From Lentimicrobium sp. (lineage in GTDB: Bacteria; Bacteroidota; Bacteroidia; Bacteroidales; Lentimicrobiaceae), in contig JANJXJ010000122.1 in assembly GCA_024709105.1 (NCBI GenBank), positions 33,468 to 97,467 of the forward strand: a stretch of DNA of 64,000 nucleotides. Reading direction: 5' to 3'. A model generated the notes under the pieces. It was given only the letters and a program-made list of their open reading frames with translations, did no database searches and had not been told where the DNA came from. The position numbers were made by a program, and so were the translations under genes. Shown here piece after piece: positions 42,454 to 51,648 of this stretch (its first letter is position 1; every line of letters starts with the position of its first letter).

Positions 42454-42498
42454 TTTGACGTATAAGGATGTTTTGCATTTATACTGTCAAAACTGACA
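42454..42498 (+). promoter_or_regulatory. lon promoter region with inverted repeat
   Basis: There is no TAnnTTTG box ahead of lon. Instead a TTGACG (42455-42460) and TATACT (42480-42485) separated by 19 bp are seen, overlapped by TGTCA-AAAC-TGACA (42485-42498). The arrangement suggests a different sigma factor or a repressor-controlled start. Confidence 0.35.
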
Positions 42499-42528
42499 AC
42501 TTGTACTTAACTTTTAGTAAATTCTGAC

Positions 42529-44973
42529 ATGACCAATGATGGATTCGGATTCACCGACCTTATAGAAAACGAAACTGAATTTATACCCCTTCTGTCTGCC
42601 GAAGACGAGGAACAAATGAATGCCGAAGAGGTTCCGGAAATACTTCCTATACTTCCTTTGCGCAACACTGTGCTTTTTCCGGGAGTTGTAATACCTATTA
42701 CTGTTGGCCGGGATAAATCCATCCGCCTTATAAAGGAGTATTACAAAGGAACCCGCATAATCGGAGCTGTTGCACAAAAAGATGTAGAAACTGAAGACCC
42801 CGGTATTAAAGACTTGAATAGTATAGGCACAATTGCCTATATCATTAAACTGCTGCAAATGCCCGATGGCAGTACTACCGCCATTATTCAGGGGAAAAAG
42901 CGTTTTAATATTCTTGAATTTGTTCAGGACGACCCTTATTTTGTTGCCCGGGTAAGTCAGTTTGAAACCAATCGTCCTCTTGTAAAAGACAAGAAATTCA
43001 ATGCATTGATTGCTTCGGTTAAGGATCTGGCTATACAAATTATTAATCTTTCGCCCAATCTGCCATCCGATTCGGTTTTTGCAATCAGGAATATCGAAAG
43101 CCCGGTATTTCTGGTTAACTTTATTTCTTCAAACCTCAATGTTTCAGTCGAAGAGAAACAAAAACTTCTTGAGATTGATGATTTGGTAGAAAGAGCAGGA
43201 AGTGTTCTGGGATTGCTGACCAGGGAGTTACAAATAATTGAATTAAAAAATCAGATACAGAGCAAGGTAAAAATTGACCTTGACAAGCAACAGCGTGATT
43301 ATTTGCTTAATCAGCAGCTTAAAACCATTCAGGAAGAGCTGGGAGACAATACTCACACTCAGGATATTGCCGAACTCAGAAACAAGGCAAGGCAAAAAAA
43401 ATGGCCGAAAAATGTTGCTGATGTTTTTGAAAAGGAAATATCCAAGCTACAGCGAATGAATCCTGCTGCTATGGAATACTCCATGCAGTTAAATTATCTG
43501 GAAGTACTTATTGATCTTCCCTGGAACGAATATACAACTGATAACTTTGATCTGAAACATGCCAGAAGGGTGTTGGATCAGGATCATTTTGGGCTGGAGA
43601 CTGTTAAGGACAGGATTTTGGAATATCTCGCCGTGCTGAAGCTGAAAGGCGACATGAAGTCTCCGATTTTATGCCTATTTGGCCCGCCGGGGGTTGGAAA
43701 AACCTCATTGGGTAAGTCTATTGCCAGGGCAGTTGGTCGTAATTATATCAGGATGTCGCTGGGAGGTTTGCGTGATGAGGCCGAAATTCGGGGTCACCGC
43801 AAAACCTACATTGGCGCAATGCCCGGACGGGTGTTGCAAAGCATAAAAAGAGCAAAGGCATCCAATCCGGTGTTTGTGCTTGATGAAATTGACAAGGTAA
43901 TCGGAGCCAATATAAATGGCGATCCCTCAGCCGCATTGCTCGAAGTTCTTGATCCTGAGCAGAACAGCACTTTCTACGATAATTTTGTGGAGCTGGAGTA
44001 TGATCTTTCCAAGGTTATGTTCATAGCCACTGCAAATAACTTGTCAACGATACATCCTGCCCTGCGCGACAGAATGGAAATCATTGAAATTAACGGTTAT
44101 CTGCTGGAAGAAAAAATTGAAATAGCCAGGCGTCACCTGGTTCCAAAACAGTTGTCGGAACATGGTGTTGGGAAGGAGCAGCTGATTTTTGAGAAGAAAA
44201 TTCTTGAAAAGATTGTAGATGGCTATACCAGAGAATCGGGTGTAAGGGATCTTGAAAAGAAAATAGCGAAAGTTATCCGCCATCAGGCAAGGTTTATTGC
44301 TGGTGAAGAACCTTATAATGTTCAGGTTTCTGAAGAAGACCTGAGAAGGATACTTGGCCCTGTAAAGTTCCAGAAAGAAAGGGATGAGAAGATTCACTCG
44401 GTTGGAGTTGTAACAGGCCTGGCATGGACACCCGTAGGTGGTGAAATTCTGTTTGTGGAAACCAGCCTGAGTCGTGGAAAAGGGATGCTTACCCTAACCG
44501 GTAATCTGGGTGAAGTAATGAAGGAATCTGCAACCTTGGCCTATGAATATCTGAAAGCCCATGCTTCGGAGTTTGGAATTGACAATCAGGTGTTTGAAAA
44601 GTGGAATGTTCATATGCATATTCCTGAAGGCGCAACTCCCAAAGACGGGCCTTCGGCTGGAATTACAATGCTTACTGCTTTAGCATCGGCATTCACCCAG
44701 CGTACTGCCAAAACCAGACTTGCCATGACGGGCGAAATTACACTAAGAGGAAAAGTGCTGGCAGTTGGTGGCATCAAAGAAAAAATGCTTGCAGCCAGGC
44801 GTTCAGGAATCAAAGAAATAATCTTACCTGCCGATAACCGGAAAGATATTGAAGAAATAAAGCCAGCTTATATTAAGGGAATTAACTTCCATTATGTTGA
44901 GCAAATGAGTGAAGTCGTACATCTTGCATTGTCAGAAAAACGGATATCCAATGCATTGAATATTAATTACTAA
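42529..44973 (+). CDS. lon: ATP-dependent protease Lon
   Basis: This 814-residue protein has an N-terminal substrate domain (about 35-240, [19 protein letters not shown]), a coiled helical region, an AAA+ domain and a C-terminal protease domain. The AAA+ domain has Walker [19 protein letters not shown] and a sensor region. The protease domain has Ser709 in PKDGPSAGI and Lys750 in VGGIKEKML, the Lon dyad. It degrades misfolded and regulatory proteins in the cytoplasm. It is followed after 15 bp by an NAD(P)H-quinone oxidoreductase on the same strand, possibly co-transcribed. Confidence 0.98.
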   Translation: MTNDGFGFTDLIENETEFIPLLSAEDEEQMNAEEVPEILPILPLRNTVLFPGVVIPITVGRDKSIRLIKEYYKGTRIIGAVAQKDVETEDPGIKDLNSIGTIAYIIKLLQMPDGSTTAIIQGKKRFNILEFVQDDPYFVARVSQFETNRPLVKDKKFNALIASVKDLAIQIINLSPNLPSDSVFAIRNIESPVFLVNFISSNLNVSVEEKQKLLEIDDLVERAGSVLGLLTRELQIIELKNQIQSKVKIDLDKQQRDYLLNQQLKTIQEELGDNTHTQDIAELRNKARQKKWPKNVADVFEKEISKLQRMNPAAMEYSMQLNYLEVLIDLPWNEYTTDNFDLKHARRVLDQDHFGLETVKDRILEYLAVLKLKGDMKSPILCLFGPPGVGKTSLGKSIARAVGRNYIRMSLGGLRDEAEIRGHRKTYIGAMPGRVLQSIKRAKASNPVFVLDEIDKVIGANINGDPSAALLEVLDPEQNSTFYDNFVELEYDLSKVMFIATANNLSTIHPALRDRMEIIEINGYLLEEKIEIARRHLVPKQLSEHGVGKEQLIFEKKILEKIVDGYTRESGVRDLEKKIAKVIRHQARFIAGEEPYNVQVSEEDLRRILGPVKFQKERDEKIHSVGVVTGLAWTPVGGEILFVETSLSRGKGMLTLTGNLGEVMKESATLAYEYLKAHASEFGIDNQVFEKWNVHMHIPEGATPKDGPSAGITMLTALASAFTQRTAKTRLAMTGEITLRGKVLAVGGIKEKMLAARRSGIKEIILPADNRKDIEEIKPAYIKGINFHYVEQMSEVVHLALSEKRISNALNINY

Positions 44974-44988
44974 GGTCCGTTTGTTGCA

Positions 44989-45567
44989 ATGAAGAAAATA
45001 TTGATTATTCTGGGACACCCGGTAAAAGACACGTTTTCGGGTCAACTTTTTGAAAATTACAAGCAGGGAGCGCTATCATCTGGCGCTGAAGTAAAGGAAC
45101 TTATTCTGAGAGACCTGAAATTTGAACTTAATTTCAGCTCCGGATACCGGGGTGATCAGGAATTAGAGCCTGATCTGGTTAAAGCACAGGAACTTATTAC
45201 CTGGGCAGAGCATCTGGTTCTTATTTACCCCAACTGGTGGTCAACTTTTCCAGCATTGCTTAAGGGGTTTATTGATCGTACCTTTTTGCCTGGCTTCGCA
45301 TTTAAATATCGAAAAGGCAGTCTTTTGTGGGATAAACTTCTTACAGGAAGGTCGGCCAGGCTCATCATTACTATGGATACACCTCCCTGGTATTACTGGC
45401 TGGTATACCGGCGTCCTGGACATAATGCAATGAAAAGAGGAATTCTTGAGTTTTGTGGAATAAGGCCGGTTAAAATCACTACCATTGGTTCCCTTAAAAT
45501 TTCGTCGGAGCAAAAACGTCAGCAATGGCTCGATAAGGTGAAATCTCTGGGAAGGAAGATGAGATAA
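44989..45567 (+). CDS. NAD(P)H dehydrogenase (quinone), KefF/NQO1-like
   Basis: This 192-residue cytoplasmic flavodoxin-fold protein starts MKKILIILGHPVKDTFSGQL, the FMN phosphate loop. It carries LVLIYPNWWSTFPALLKGFIDRTFLPGFAFKY, the family core around the FMN and quinone site. It reduces quinones in two-electron steps with NAD(P)H and may detoxify electrophiles. It follows lon closely and ends in a palindromic terminator that begins within its stop codon. No Kef channel gene is nearby. Confidence 0.9.
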   Translation: MKKILIILGHPVKDTFSGQLFENYKQGALSSGAEVKELILRDLKFELNFSSGYRGDQELEPDLVKAQELITWAEHLVLIYPNWWSTFPALLKGFIDRTFLPGFAFKYRKGSLLWDKLLTGRSARLIITMDTPPWYYWLVYRRPGHNAMKRGILEFCGIRPVKITTIGSLKISSEQKRQQWLDKVKSLGRKMR

Positions 45568-45593
45568 AAAACGGAGCATATGCTCCGTTTTTT
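45566..45593 (+). terminator. Perfect 28-bp palindromic terminator starting in the stop codon
   Basis: ACGGAGCAT and ATGCTCCGT form the core, extended by five A and five T. It is perfectly symmetrical and so can act in both directions. A second small hairpin, AGAGG-CAA-CCTCT with a T-run, follows at 45674-45691. Confidence 0.88.
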
Positions 45594-45695
45594 ATACTAT
45601 ACGAGCTTACTGATCTATATATCAGCGCTATATGCTCATGGTAATTTAAAATTGCTCCGTATCAACTGACTTTAGAGGCAACCTCTTTTTTACTC

Positions 45696-47681
45696 TTATA
45701 TTTTTACAAACTTTACAGTTTGACTTCCATAATCGGTGTTCAGAGTTACAAAATAGGTACCCGCTTTAAGTTTTTGAACCGAAATTACAGCATTGTGTCT
45801 TCCTGGAAAATGCTGACCTTCTTCAATTTTCAAAACAGTTTTACCGCTAATATCTGTGATTGAGAAGTAAACTCCCGATTCTTTTTCAAGGTTATAATCA
45901 ACTACCAGATTTTCGGTTACCGGATTTTGCTTCAGTTTGATTCTGAAATGTTCCGGAATGAGGAAATAGTCATTTTTAACGACTGTAGTAGCCTGTTTGA
46001 GTACAATATTATTGTCAGGATCAAAAATCAATGCTGTTGGCTGCTGCTCAAATTGCCATGAAAAATACTGGTTATTAACATCATTCATTACTCGTATTGT
46101 TGTGTCAGCGGCGCCATTGAATTTAATTTTTAGTTCGATTGGCATTTTGAAGAAAGGAGCATTGGTTTGCACCTGGCTGGCTAAAAATGAAACTCCCCAG
46201 AGGTTATTTCCCATGTTACTGAAGCTGTATTTATTGTTGTACACAGGATGATTGGGCTGGAAAAGCCACTGATTAAAAAACCACGACATATCTTCACCGG
46301 TTACTTCATTCATTTTATCAATAAAATCAGGAATGGTAGCTGATTTATATCTGAAATTGGCTGTGTCATTGGCATATTGATACAGACTCTCAAAAAACAG
46401 AGAATCCCCTACAGTGTACCTGTACAGATGCAGAATACAGGAGGCTTTCATGTAAGTAACAGCATAATTGAACAATACAGAGTTGGAGGGAGGTGTAAAA
46501 GCCCATGCAGGATTTGAAATTGCCCAACCGGGATTTTGTGCAAGATAATAGGAGGCATTAGAATTAATTTCATTTTTATAGGCCTCATATCCGCTTACTT
46601 CGCCTGTCCACAAGGCTTCGCTGTAAGTAGCAAATCCCTCATTCAGCCAAAGGTCGGCCCATGTAGCACAAGTGATCATATCCCCGAACCATTGATGGGC
46701 AAACTCATGGGCAATCAGGCTTGAATACCAGCAGCCGGGACACAGGCTGGTGAGAGTCTGGTTTTCCATTCCTCCCCATTGAAACTGAGGGCTGAGTGTT
46801 GCAAAACCATCTTTTTCGAAGGGGTGGTCCCCGAAAACGGAATAAAAATAATCAGCCAGCGGTATGATCATTTGCATCATGGCTGTTGGATTCTCACCCG
46901 GGTTGTAATAAAATCTGATTGGTAAAGTATCATTACCACCTGGTTTTATCCAGTTTACTATTTCCAGGTTGTAGTTTTTTCGGGATGAAATTACCATAAT
47001 ATATGTTGCAATGGGGTCGCGGCTGATCCATGTATACCATGTTGTGTCAGAAATAGTTAACGAATCAGCCAGCCTGCCGTTTGAGCCAAGTTTAACATCA
47101 TCAGGTACTTTTGCCCTGAGACTCAGGGTTGCTTTATCTGAAGGCTGATCATAACAGGGAAACCATTTTCGGGCACCTTGCGGCTCACAGTCGGTGAAAA
47201 CAAAGCCATTTCCAACATAAAAGGCATTATCGCTTACATTAAGGTGGTTATATGAAATGCTGACTTCAGCAACTTGTCCGGGCTGGTAATGATTATCGAG
47301 CTGAATATAGAGAGTGTCATTCACATGCTGGAAAGATGTTCCGGCAAGCCCGACCGAATTGATTTGAAGAGAACTGTTTACAGCATTCAAAGCAATCTGT
47401 GAAAGTGCAGTATCAACCCTGAAGGTAACTATGGCTTCTGCTGTAAAAGATTTTGGGTAAGGGGAAGCGTAGCAATGGTAGATATCGAGGTCAAGGTCGT
47501 AATTCAGTACATCGAATTTATGCCGGGGCGAATTGGGAGAACGAAGGTTAAAATCTGCTACTTCGGGCCTCATTTGCTTGCCATGTGCACAAAACAGGCT
47601 GCCATGCTGATGATCGTGTTCCTGTGCAGTCCCATAAAGAACCCAAAGAAAGAGTGCCGCAATGTTTAAGAGTTTCTTCAT
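45696..47681 (-). CDS. Secreted M1-family metallopeptidase with T9SS tail
   Basis: This 661-residue protein has a signal peptide (1-19), an M1 N-terminal beta saddle (55-240) and a gluzincin catalytic domain. The domain has WGGMENQT (303-307 GGMEN-like exopeptidase loop) and the zinc site HEFAHQWFGD (H325, H329) with E348 in WLNEGFATY. The C-terminus is a T9SS type A domain (about 580-661, KQNPVTENL...GTYFVTLN). It would trim N-terminal residues from peptides at the cell surface or outside. There is no ERAP-like C-terminal helical domain. It is divergent from the peptide-binding lipoprotein gene. Confidence 0.93.
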   Translation of the reverse strand: MKKLLNIAALFLWVLYGTAQEHDHQHGSLFCAHGKQMRPEVADFNLRSPNSPRHKFDVLNYDLDLDIYHCYASPYPKSFTAEAIVTFRVDTALSQIALNAVNSSLQINSVGLAGTSFQHVNDTLYIQLDNHYQPGQVAEVSISYNHLNVSDNAFYVGNGFVFTDCEPQGARKWFPCYDQPSDKATLSLRAKVPDDVKLGSNGRLADSLTISDTTWYTWISRDPIATYIMVISSRKNYNLEIVNWIKPGGNDTLPIRFYYNPGENPTAMMQMIIPLADYFYSVFGDHPFEKDGFATLSPQFQWGGMENQTLTSLCPGCWYSSLIAHEFAHQWFGDMITCATWADLWLNEGFATYSEALWTGEVSGYEAYKNEINSNASYYLAQNPGWAISNPAWAFTPPSNSVLFNYAVTYMKASCILHLYRYTVGDSLFFESLYQYANDTANFRYKSATIPDFIDKMNEVTGEDMSWFFNQWLFQPNHPVYNNKYSFSNMGNNLWGVSFLASQVQTNAPFFKMPIELKIKFNGAADTTIRVMNDVNNQYFSWQFEQQPTALIFDPDNNIVLKQATTVVKNDYFLIPEHFRIKLKQNPVTENLVVDYNLEKESGVYFSITDISGKTVLKIEEGQHFPGRHNAVISVQKLKAGTYFVTLNTDYGSQTVKFVKI

Positions 47682-47774
47682 TATAATTTCGGTTTGGACT
47701 GTAAAAGTAGTTTTTTTGAACAGAAGTTTTATTGATTTTGCATTCTTTGTCCATCATTTTATTTATCCTATCGC

Positions 47775-47782
47775 TACCTTTG
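47775..47782 (+). promoter_or_regulatory. -7 promoter element of the peptide-binding lipoprotein gene
   Basis: TACCTTTG matches TAnnTTTG. A TTTG 29 bp upstream is spaced rather widely for a -33 box. On the minus strand TACTTTTA near 47707 may serve the M1 gene. Confidence 0.5.
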
Positions 47783-47863
47783 TAGCTGAAGTTGAATTAA
47801 AACGCTCAATACATAATGATTCCGGCAATTGTAAAATTAATTAAGACAGGCACCACGCGTTCA

Positions 47864-49504
47864 ATGCAAAAATATGTCAAACAACTTTTGGCAATATTTT
47901 TACTGCTGTTGATTTCAGCATGTGGAAACCGCCCCGAAGAACTGGAAGGGAAAACTGTTTTCAGGTACAATGAGTCGGCCGGAATTACCTCGCTCGATCC
48001 GGCTTTTGCCAGGAATCAGGCCAATATATGGGCTGTTAATCAATTGTTTAACGGATTGGTTCAGTTAGACAGCAATTTACTTGTTCAACCTTGTATTGCG
48101 AAATCATGGGAGGTATCAGAAGATGGAATGATTTACACTTTCACCTTAAGAAACGATGTATATTTTCACGATAATGTTTGTTTTGCAGAAGGTAAGGGCC
48201 GAAAAGTAACTTCGGAAGATGTGGTGTACAGTTTACAGCGATTGACCGATCCAACTATTACTTCGCCCGGCGCCTGGGCATTATCGTCAGTATCAGAAAA
48301 CGCAGGAAAACCTGATATTTCTGCTCCCAATGACTCTATTGTTGTAATTAAAATGAAATATCCTTTTCCTCCTTTTCCGGGATTGCTCGGAATGCAGTAC
48401 TGCTCAGTTGTACCTCGCGAAGCAGTGGAGTATTACGGAGAAAATTTCAGGAATAGCCCGGTTGGAACCGGCCCGTTTTACTTTAAAATGTGGAAAGAAG
48501 GAGTAAAATTAGTGCTGTTAAGAAACGATAATTATTTTGAATACAATGGAGCAGATCGTTTACCTTATCTTGATGCAGTTGCTGTTTCTTTCATTATTGA
48601 TAAACAGACAGCATTTCTGGAGTTTGTGAAAGGTAATCTTGATTTTATTTCTGGCCTGGATGCATCATACAAAGATGAATTGCTTACTGCATCAGGGATG
48701 CTCAATCCAAAGTACAATGAGAAAATTAAAATGCACAGTCAGCCTTATTTAAATACAGAATACCTTGGCTTTATTTATGATTCTTTGAATCCATTAATCA
48801 ATACAAGCGCATTAAAGGATGTAAATGTCCGAAAAGCAATTAATATGGGATTCGATCGTAAAAAGATGATCAGATATCTCAGGAATAATATTGGAGAACC
48901 AGGAACCAAAGGCATGATTCCGGCTGGTATGCCCGGGTATAATCACTATAAAAATTATGGCTACGACTACAATCCTTCTGAAGCCCGCCGCCTGCTGGCT
49001 AAAGCCGGATTTCCCGACGGGAAAGGCATGGGGCCTGTAGTACTGTCAACCAATGCATCATATCTCGACATTTGTCAATTTATTCAAAGTGAACTCTCCA
49101 AAATCGGGATTGAACTCAAAATTGATGTAAGTCCACCGGCAACACTCAAAGAAAACATTGCCCAGTCGAGAATACCATTTTTCAGGGGATCATGGATTGC
49201 TGATTATCCTGATGCTGAGAACTATCTTTCGTTGTTCTATTCAGGAAATTTTACACCTCAGGGTCCAAATTATACTTTGTACAATAATCCAGCGTTTGAC
49301 AGGTTGTTTCTGGAAGCTTCTTCAATTACACACGACAGTTTGAGATTTGAAGCATACACAAGGCTTGATTCCATCATAATGCAGGATGCTCCGGTAGTTG
49401 TTCTGTTTTACGACAGAGTGCTGCGTTTCACCCGCTCCGGAATCAGCGGACTGGGTTCAAATCCAATGAATCTATTGGTACTAAAACATGTTAAAAAAGG
49501 TTGA
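47864..49504 (+). CDS. Peptide/oligopeptide-binding lipoprotein (ABC substrate-binding, OppA-like)
   Basis: This 546-residue protein starts at ATG 47864 (MQKYVKQLL). The upstream ATG at 47816 would bury the signal peptide behind sixteen residues. The lipobox LISAC ends the signal. The SBP_bac_5 fold shows FRYNESAGITSLDPAFARNQANIW, KSWEVSEDGMIYTFTLRNDVYFHDN and AINMGFDRKKMIRYL. It binds peptides in the periplasm on the inner or outer membrane. No permease or ATPase genes are next to it. A flavin reductase gene starts 1 bp after its stop. The M1 peptidase on the other strand fits a peptide-use theme. Confidence 0.9.
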   Translation: MQKYVKQLLAIFLLLLISACGNRPEELEGKTVFRYNESAGITSLDPAFARNQANIWAVNQLFNGLVQLDSNLLVQPCIAKSWEVSEDGMIYTFTLRNDVYFHDNVCFAEGKGRKVTSEDVVYSLQRLTDPTITSPGAWALSSVSENAGKPDISAPNDSIVVIKMKYPFPPFPGLLGMQYCSVVPREAVEYYGENFRNSPVGTGPFYFKMWKEGVKLVLLRNDNYFEYNGADRLPYLDAVAVSFIIDKQTAFLEFVKGNLDFISGLDASYKDELLTASGMLNPKYNEKIKMHSQPYLNTEYLGFIYDSLNPLINTSALKDVNVRKAINMGFDRKKMIRYLRNNIGEPGTKGMIPAGMPGYNHYKNYGYDYNPSEARRLLAKAGFPDGKGMGPVVLSTNASYLDICQFIQSELSKIGIELKIDVSPPATLKENIAQSRIPFFRGSWIADYPDAENYLSLFYSGNFTPQGPNYTLYNNPAFDRLFLEASSITHDSLRFEAYTRLDSIIMQDAPVVVLFYDRVLRFTRSGISGLGSNPMNLLVLKHVKKG

Positions 49505-49505
49505 A

Positions 49506-50021
49506 ATGGAAGGATTTAGAATTTTAAAACCATCAGAAATAGTCTTTGATCCCATCACCAGTATTGGAGAGGAGTGGATGCTGATTACAGCCGGAAATGA
49601 GAATAGGCTGAATGCCATGACAGCAAGCTGGGGTGGTACAGGATACCTATGGAATAAACCGGTAGTATTTATTTTTATCAGGCCACAGCGATATACATTT
49701 GAATTTGTAGAACAACAAGACATCTTCACCTGTAGTTTTTTTAAGCCTGAGTACAAAAAACTGCTCAATTATTTTGGCACTGTTTCTGGCAGAGATGAAG
49801 ATAAAATTGCTGTTTCGGGTTTAACACCTTTTGCTACTCCACATGGTGGATACACGTATAAGGAAGCACACATTAGTATGGAATGCCGCAAATTATATAG
49901 TCAGGACCTTACTTTACAGGGTTTTACCGATCAGTCAATACTCAGGCATTATCCTCAACATGATTTTCACAAAATGTATGCTGGAGAAATTTTATCTTTT
50001 ATTGAAGGAATAAGTACTTAA
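49506..50021 (+). CDS. Flavin reductase family protein
   Basis: This protein of about 171 residues starts at ATG 49506 (MEGFRILKP), just past the lipoprotein stop. An ATG at 49488 would overlap that gene by 17 bp. The FMN-binding split-barrel signature NAMTASWGGTGYLWNKPVVFIFIRPQRYT and FVEQQDIFTCSFF are clear. It probably reduces FMN or FAD with NAD(P)H in the cytoplasm. It is translationally coupled or closely co-transcribed with the substrate-binding lipoprotein, which is an unusual pairing. Confidence 0.88.
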   Translation: MEGFRILKPSEIVFDPITSIGEEWMLITAGNENRLNAMTASWGGTGYLWNKPVVFIFIRPQRYTFEFVEQQDIFTCSFFKPEYKKLLNYFGTVSGRDEDKIAVSGLTPFATPHGGYTYKEAHISMECRKLYSQDLTLQGFTDQSILRHYPQHDFHKMYAGEILSFIEGIST

Positions 50022-50077
50022 ATCGATGTATGAGAAAAAATAGTTCTTATTTTAGCATCTTCAAAACGATCAGGGTT

Positions 50078-50085
50078 TAAATTTG
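50078..50085 (+). promoter_or_regulatory. -7 promoter element of the DUF6913-dapA operon
   Basis: TAAATTTG matches TAnnTTTG 25 bp before the TTG start of the DUF6913 gene. Confidence 0.5.
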
Positions 50086-50109
50086 CCATAAGGCTCTAAT
50101 AATCAGAAC

Positions 50110-50679
50110 TTGTTTACTTCAATCAGGATAAAGACAGGCCGGTTTTTGCTTGCCAAAGCAACTGCCAGGCAGCATCGCAGCCGAATAGCAAAAGGGCTTG
50201 GCGAAGCTGAGAGCATTGGAATAGTTTACAGTCTGAAAACAATTGAAGATTATACAACTGTTTCAGGCTTTGCGCTAAAGCTTCAAAAAATGGGCAAAAA
50301 AGTGCAGATGATTGCCTATCACCCTCAAAAAGTTACTCCAAACTTTTATGCTGAGAATTTATCCTCAGATTTGTTGCTTAAAAAAGATGTTGATTTGTTT
50401 TTCAGGCCGAACAAAAGCTGTGCAACAGATTTTATGCATAATGAATTTGACATTCTTTTTGATTTGAGTACACCTGATGATTTTACAGCGGAATGTATTG
50501 CTTCAATTTCCAGGGCTCGTTTTAAAATTGGCAGTGGAGGAAATACAAGCCTTGCGGATTACGATCTTACCATTCAGGTTACAAAGGAATCCGATAACAT
50601 TCGGGATGGATTGGAGGGTTTGATTGAACAAATGATTTTTTACACCACAACAATAAAATTCAGGAGTGAAACTTCCTGA
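50110..50679 (+). CDS. DUF6913 protein
   Basis: This 189-residue cytoplasmic protein starts at TTG 50110. It is basic at the N-terminus and then alternates helices and strands (SIGIVYSLKTIEDYTTVSGFALKLQKMGKKVQMIAYHP), an alpha/beta look reminiscent of Rossmann-like domains. It is a Bacteroidota family (DUF6913) that is typically found just upstream of dapA, as here, with 8 bp between the genes. The conserved link hints at a role near lysine or cell-wall precursor synthesis. No catalytic motif can be named. Confidence 0.8.
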   Translation: MFTSIRIKTGRFLLAKATARQHRSRIAKGLGEAESIGIVYSLKTIEDYTTVSGFALKLQKMGKKVQMIAYHPQKVTPNFYAENLSSDLLLKKDVDLFFRPNKSCATDFMHNEFDILFDLSTPDDFTAECIASISRARFKIGSGGNTSLADYDLTIQVTKESDNIRDGLEGLIEQMIFYTTTIKFRSETS

Positions 50680-50687
50680 GAAAGGCA

Positions 50688-51593
50688 ATGATTATGAAAC
50701 ATTTTCTTACAGGAACCGGAGTTGCACTGGTAACTCCTTTTCACAAACATGGAACTATTGACTTCGGGTCGCTCGAAAAACTAATTGAGCATACCATAAC
50801 AAATGGAGTTGATTATCTGGTGGTTCTGGGAACAACAGGCGAGGCTGCAACATTATCCAAAGATGAGAAGTTTGCTTTGGTGCAGTATGTAAAAGACCAG
50901 ATTTCAGGACGGGTTCCATTGGTACTCGGAATGGGAGGTTATAACACTCAGGAAGTGGTAAATAATTTGCAGGTGTTTGACCCTGAAGGGATTGACGCTA
51001 TTCTTTCAGTTACTCCATATTATAATAAACCAACACAACGAGGGCTTTATCTGCATTACAAGCACATAACAAGTGCAAGTCCGCTTCCGGTTATTCTTTA
51101 TAATGTACCCGGAAGAACCAGTGTAAACCTGAAGCCCGAAACAACGCTTGATTTAGCCCGCGACTTTGAAAATATCATTGGAATAAAAGAAGCATCAGGC
51201 AATCTGGGCCAAATCATGGAAATAATCCGCTGCCGTCCGGAGAATTTTCTTGTTATTTCCGGCGACGATGCTCTTACTATGCCCTTGATTGCTGCCGGTG
51301 CCGACGGAGTTATTTCAGTAGTTGCAAATGCTTATCCCAAAGCGTTCTCAAATATGGTTAAGGCAGGACTCGAAGGTAATTTTGCTGAAGCCAGAAAATT
51401 ACATTACGCACTGCTGCCCTTTATAGATGCGCTATTTGCTGATGGAAGCCCCGGTGGTATCAAAGCTGCTTTGGAACAAATGAAAATTGTGCAGAATAAT
51501 CTGAGATTACCTGTGGTAAAAGTGAACAAACAAGTTCAAAACCAAATAACATCCCTTATCAATGAACTTAAAGAGAAGGGGATCGAAGCTTAA
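50688..51593 (+). CDS. dapA: 4-hydroxy-tetrahydrodipicolinate synthase
   Basis: This 301-residue TIM barrel has the DapA signatures VLGTTGEAATLSKDE, TPYYNKPTQRGLY, Tyr138 in ILYNVPGRT and the Schiff-base Lys167 in IGIKEASGN. It condenses pyruvate with aspartate semialdehyde in the first committed step to diaminopimelate and lysine. The Arg of the active-site entrance and GXXGE loop are in place. A sialic acid lyase role is unlikely given the TTGE motif with Tyr pair. It lies 8 bp after the DUF6913 gene. Confidence 0.96.
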   Translation: MIMKHFLTGTGVALVTPFHKHGTIDFGSLEKLIEHTITNGVDYLVVLGTTGEAATLSKDEKFALVQYVKDQISGRVPLVLGMGGYNTQEVVNNLQVFDPEGIDAILSVTPYYNKPTQRGLYLHYKHITSASPLPVILYNVPGRTSVNLKPETTLDLARDFENIIGIKEASGNLGQIMEIIRCRPENFLVISGDDALTMPLIAAGADGVISVVANAYPKAFSNMVKAGLEGNFAEARKLHYALLPFIDALFADGSPGGIKAALEQMKIVQNNLRLPVVKVNKQVQNQITSLINELKEKGIEA

Positions 51594-51648
51594 CTAAACA
51601 TATAGGCTTAAATTACCAAACAAATTACAACAACTTTACCCTTCACTA

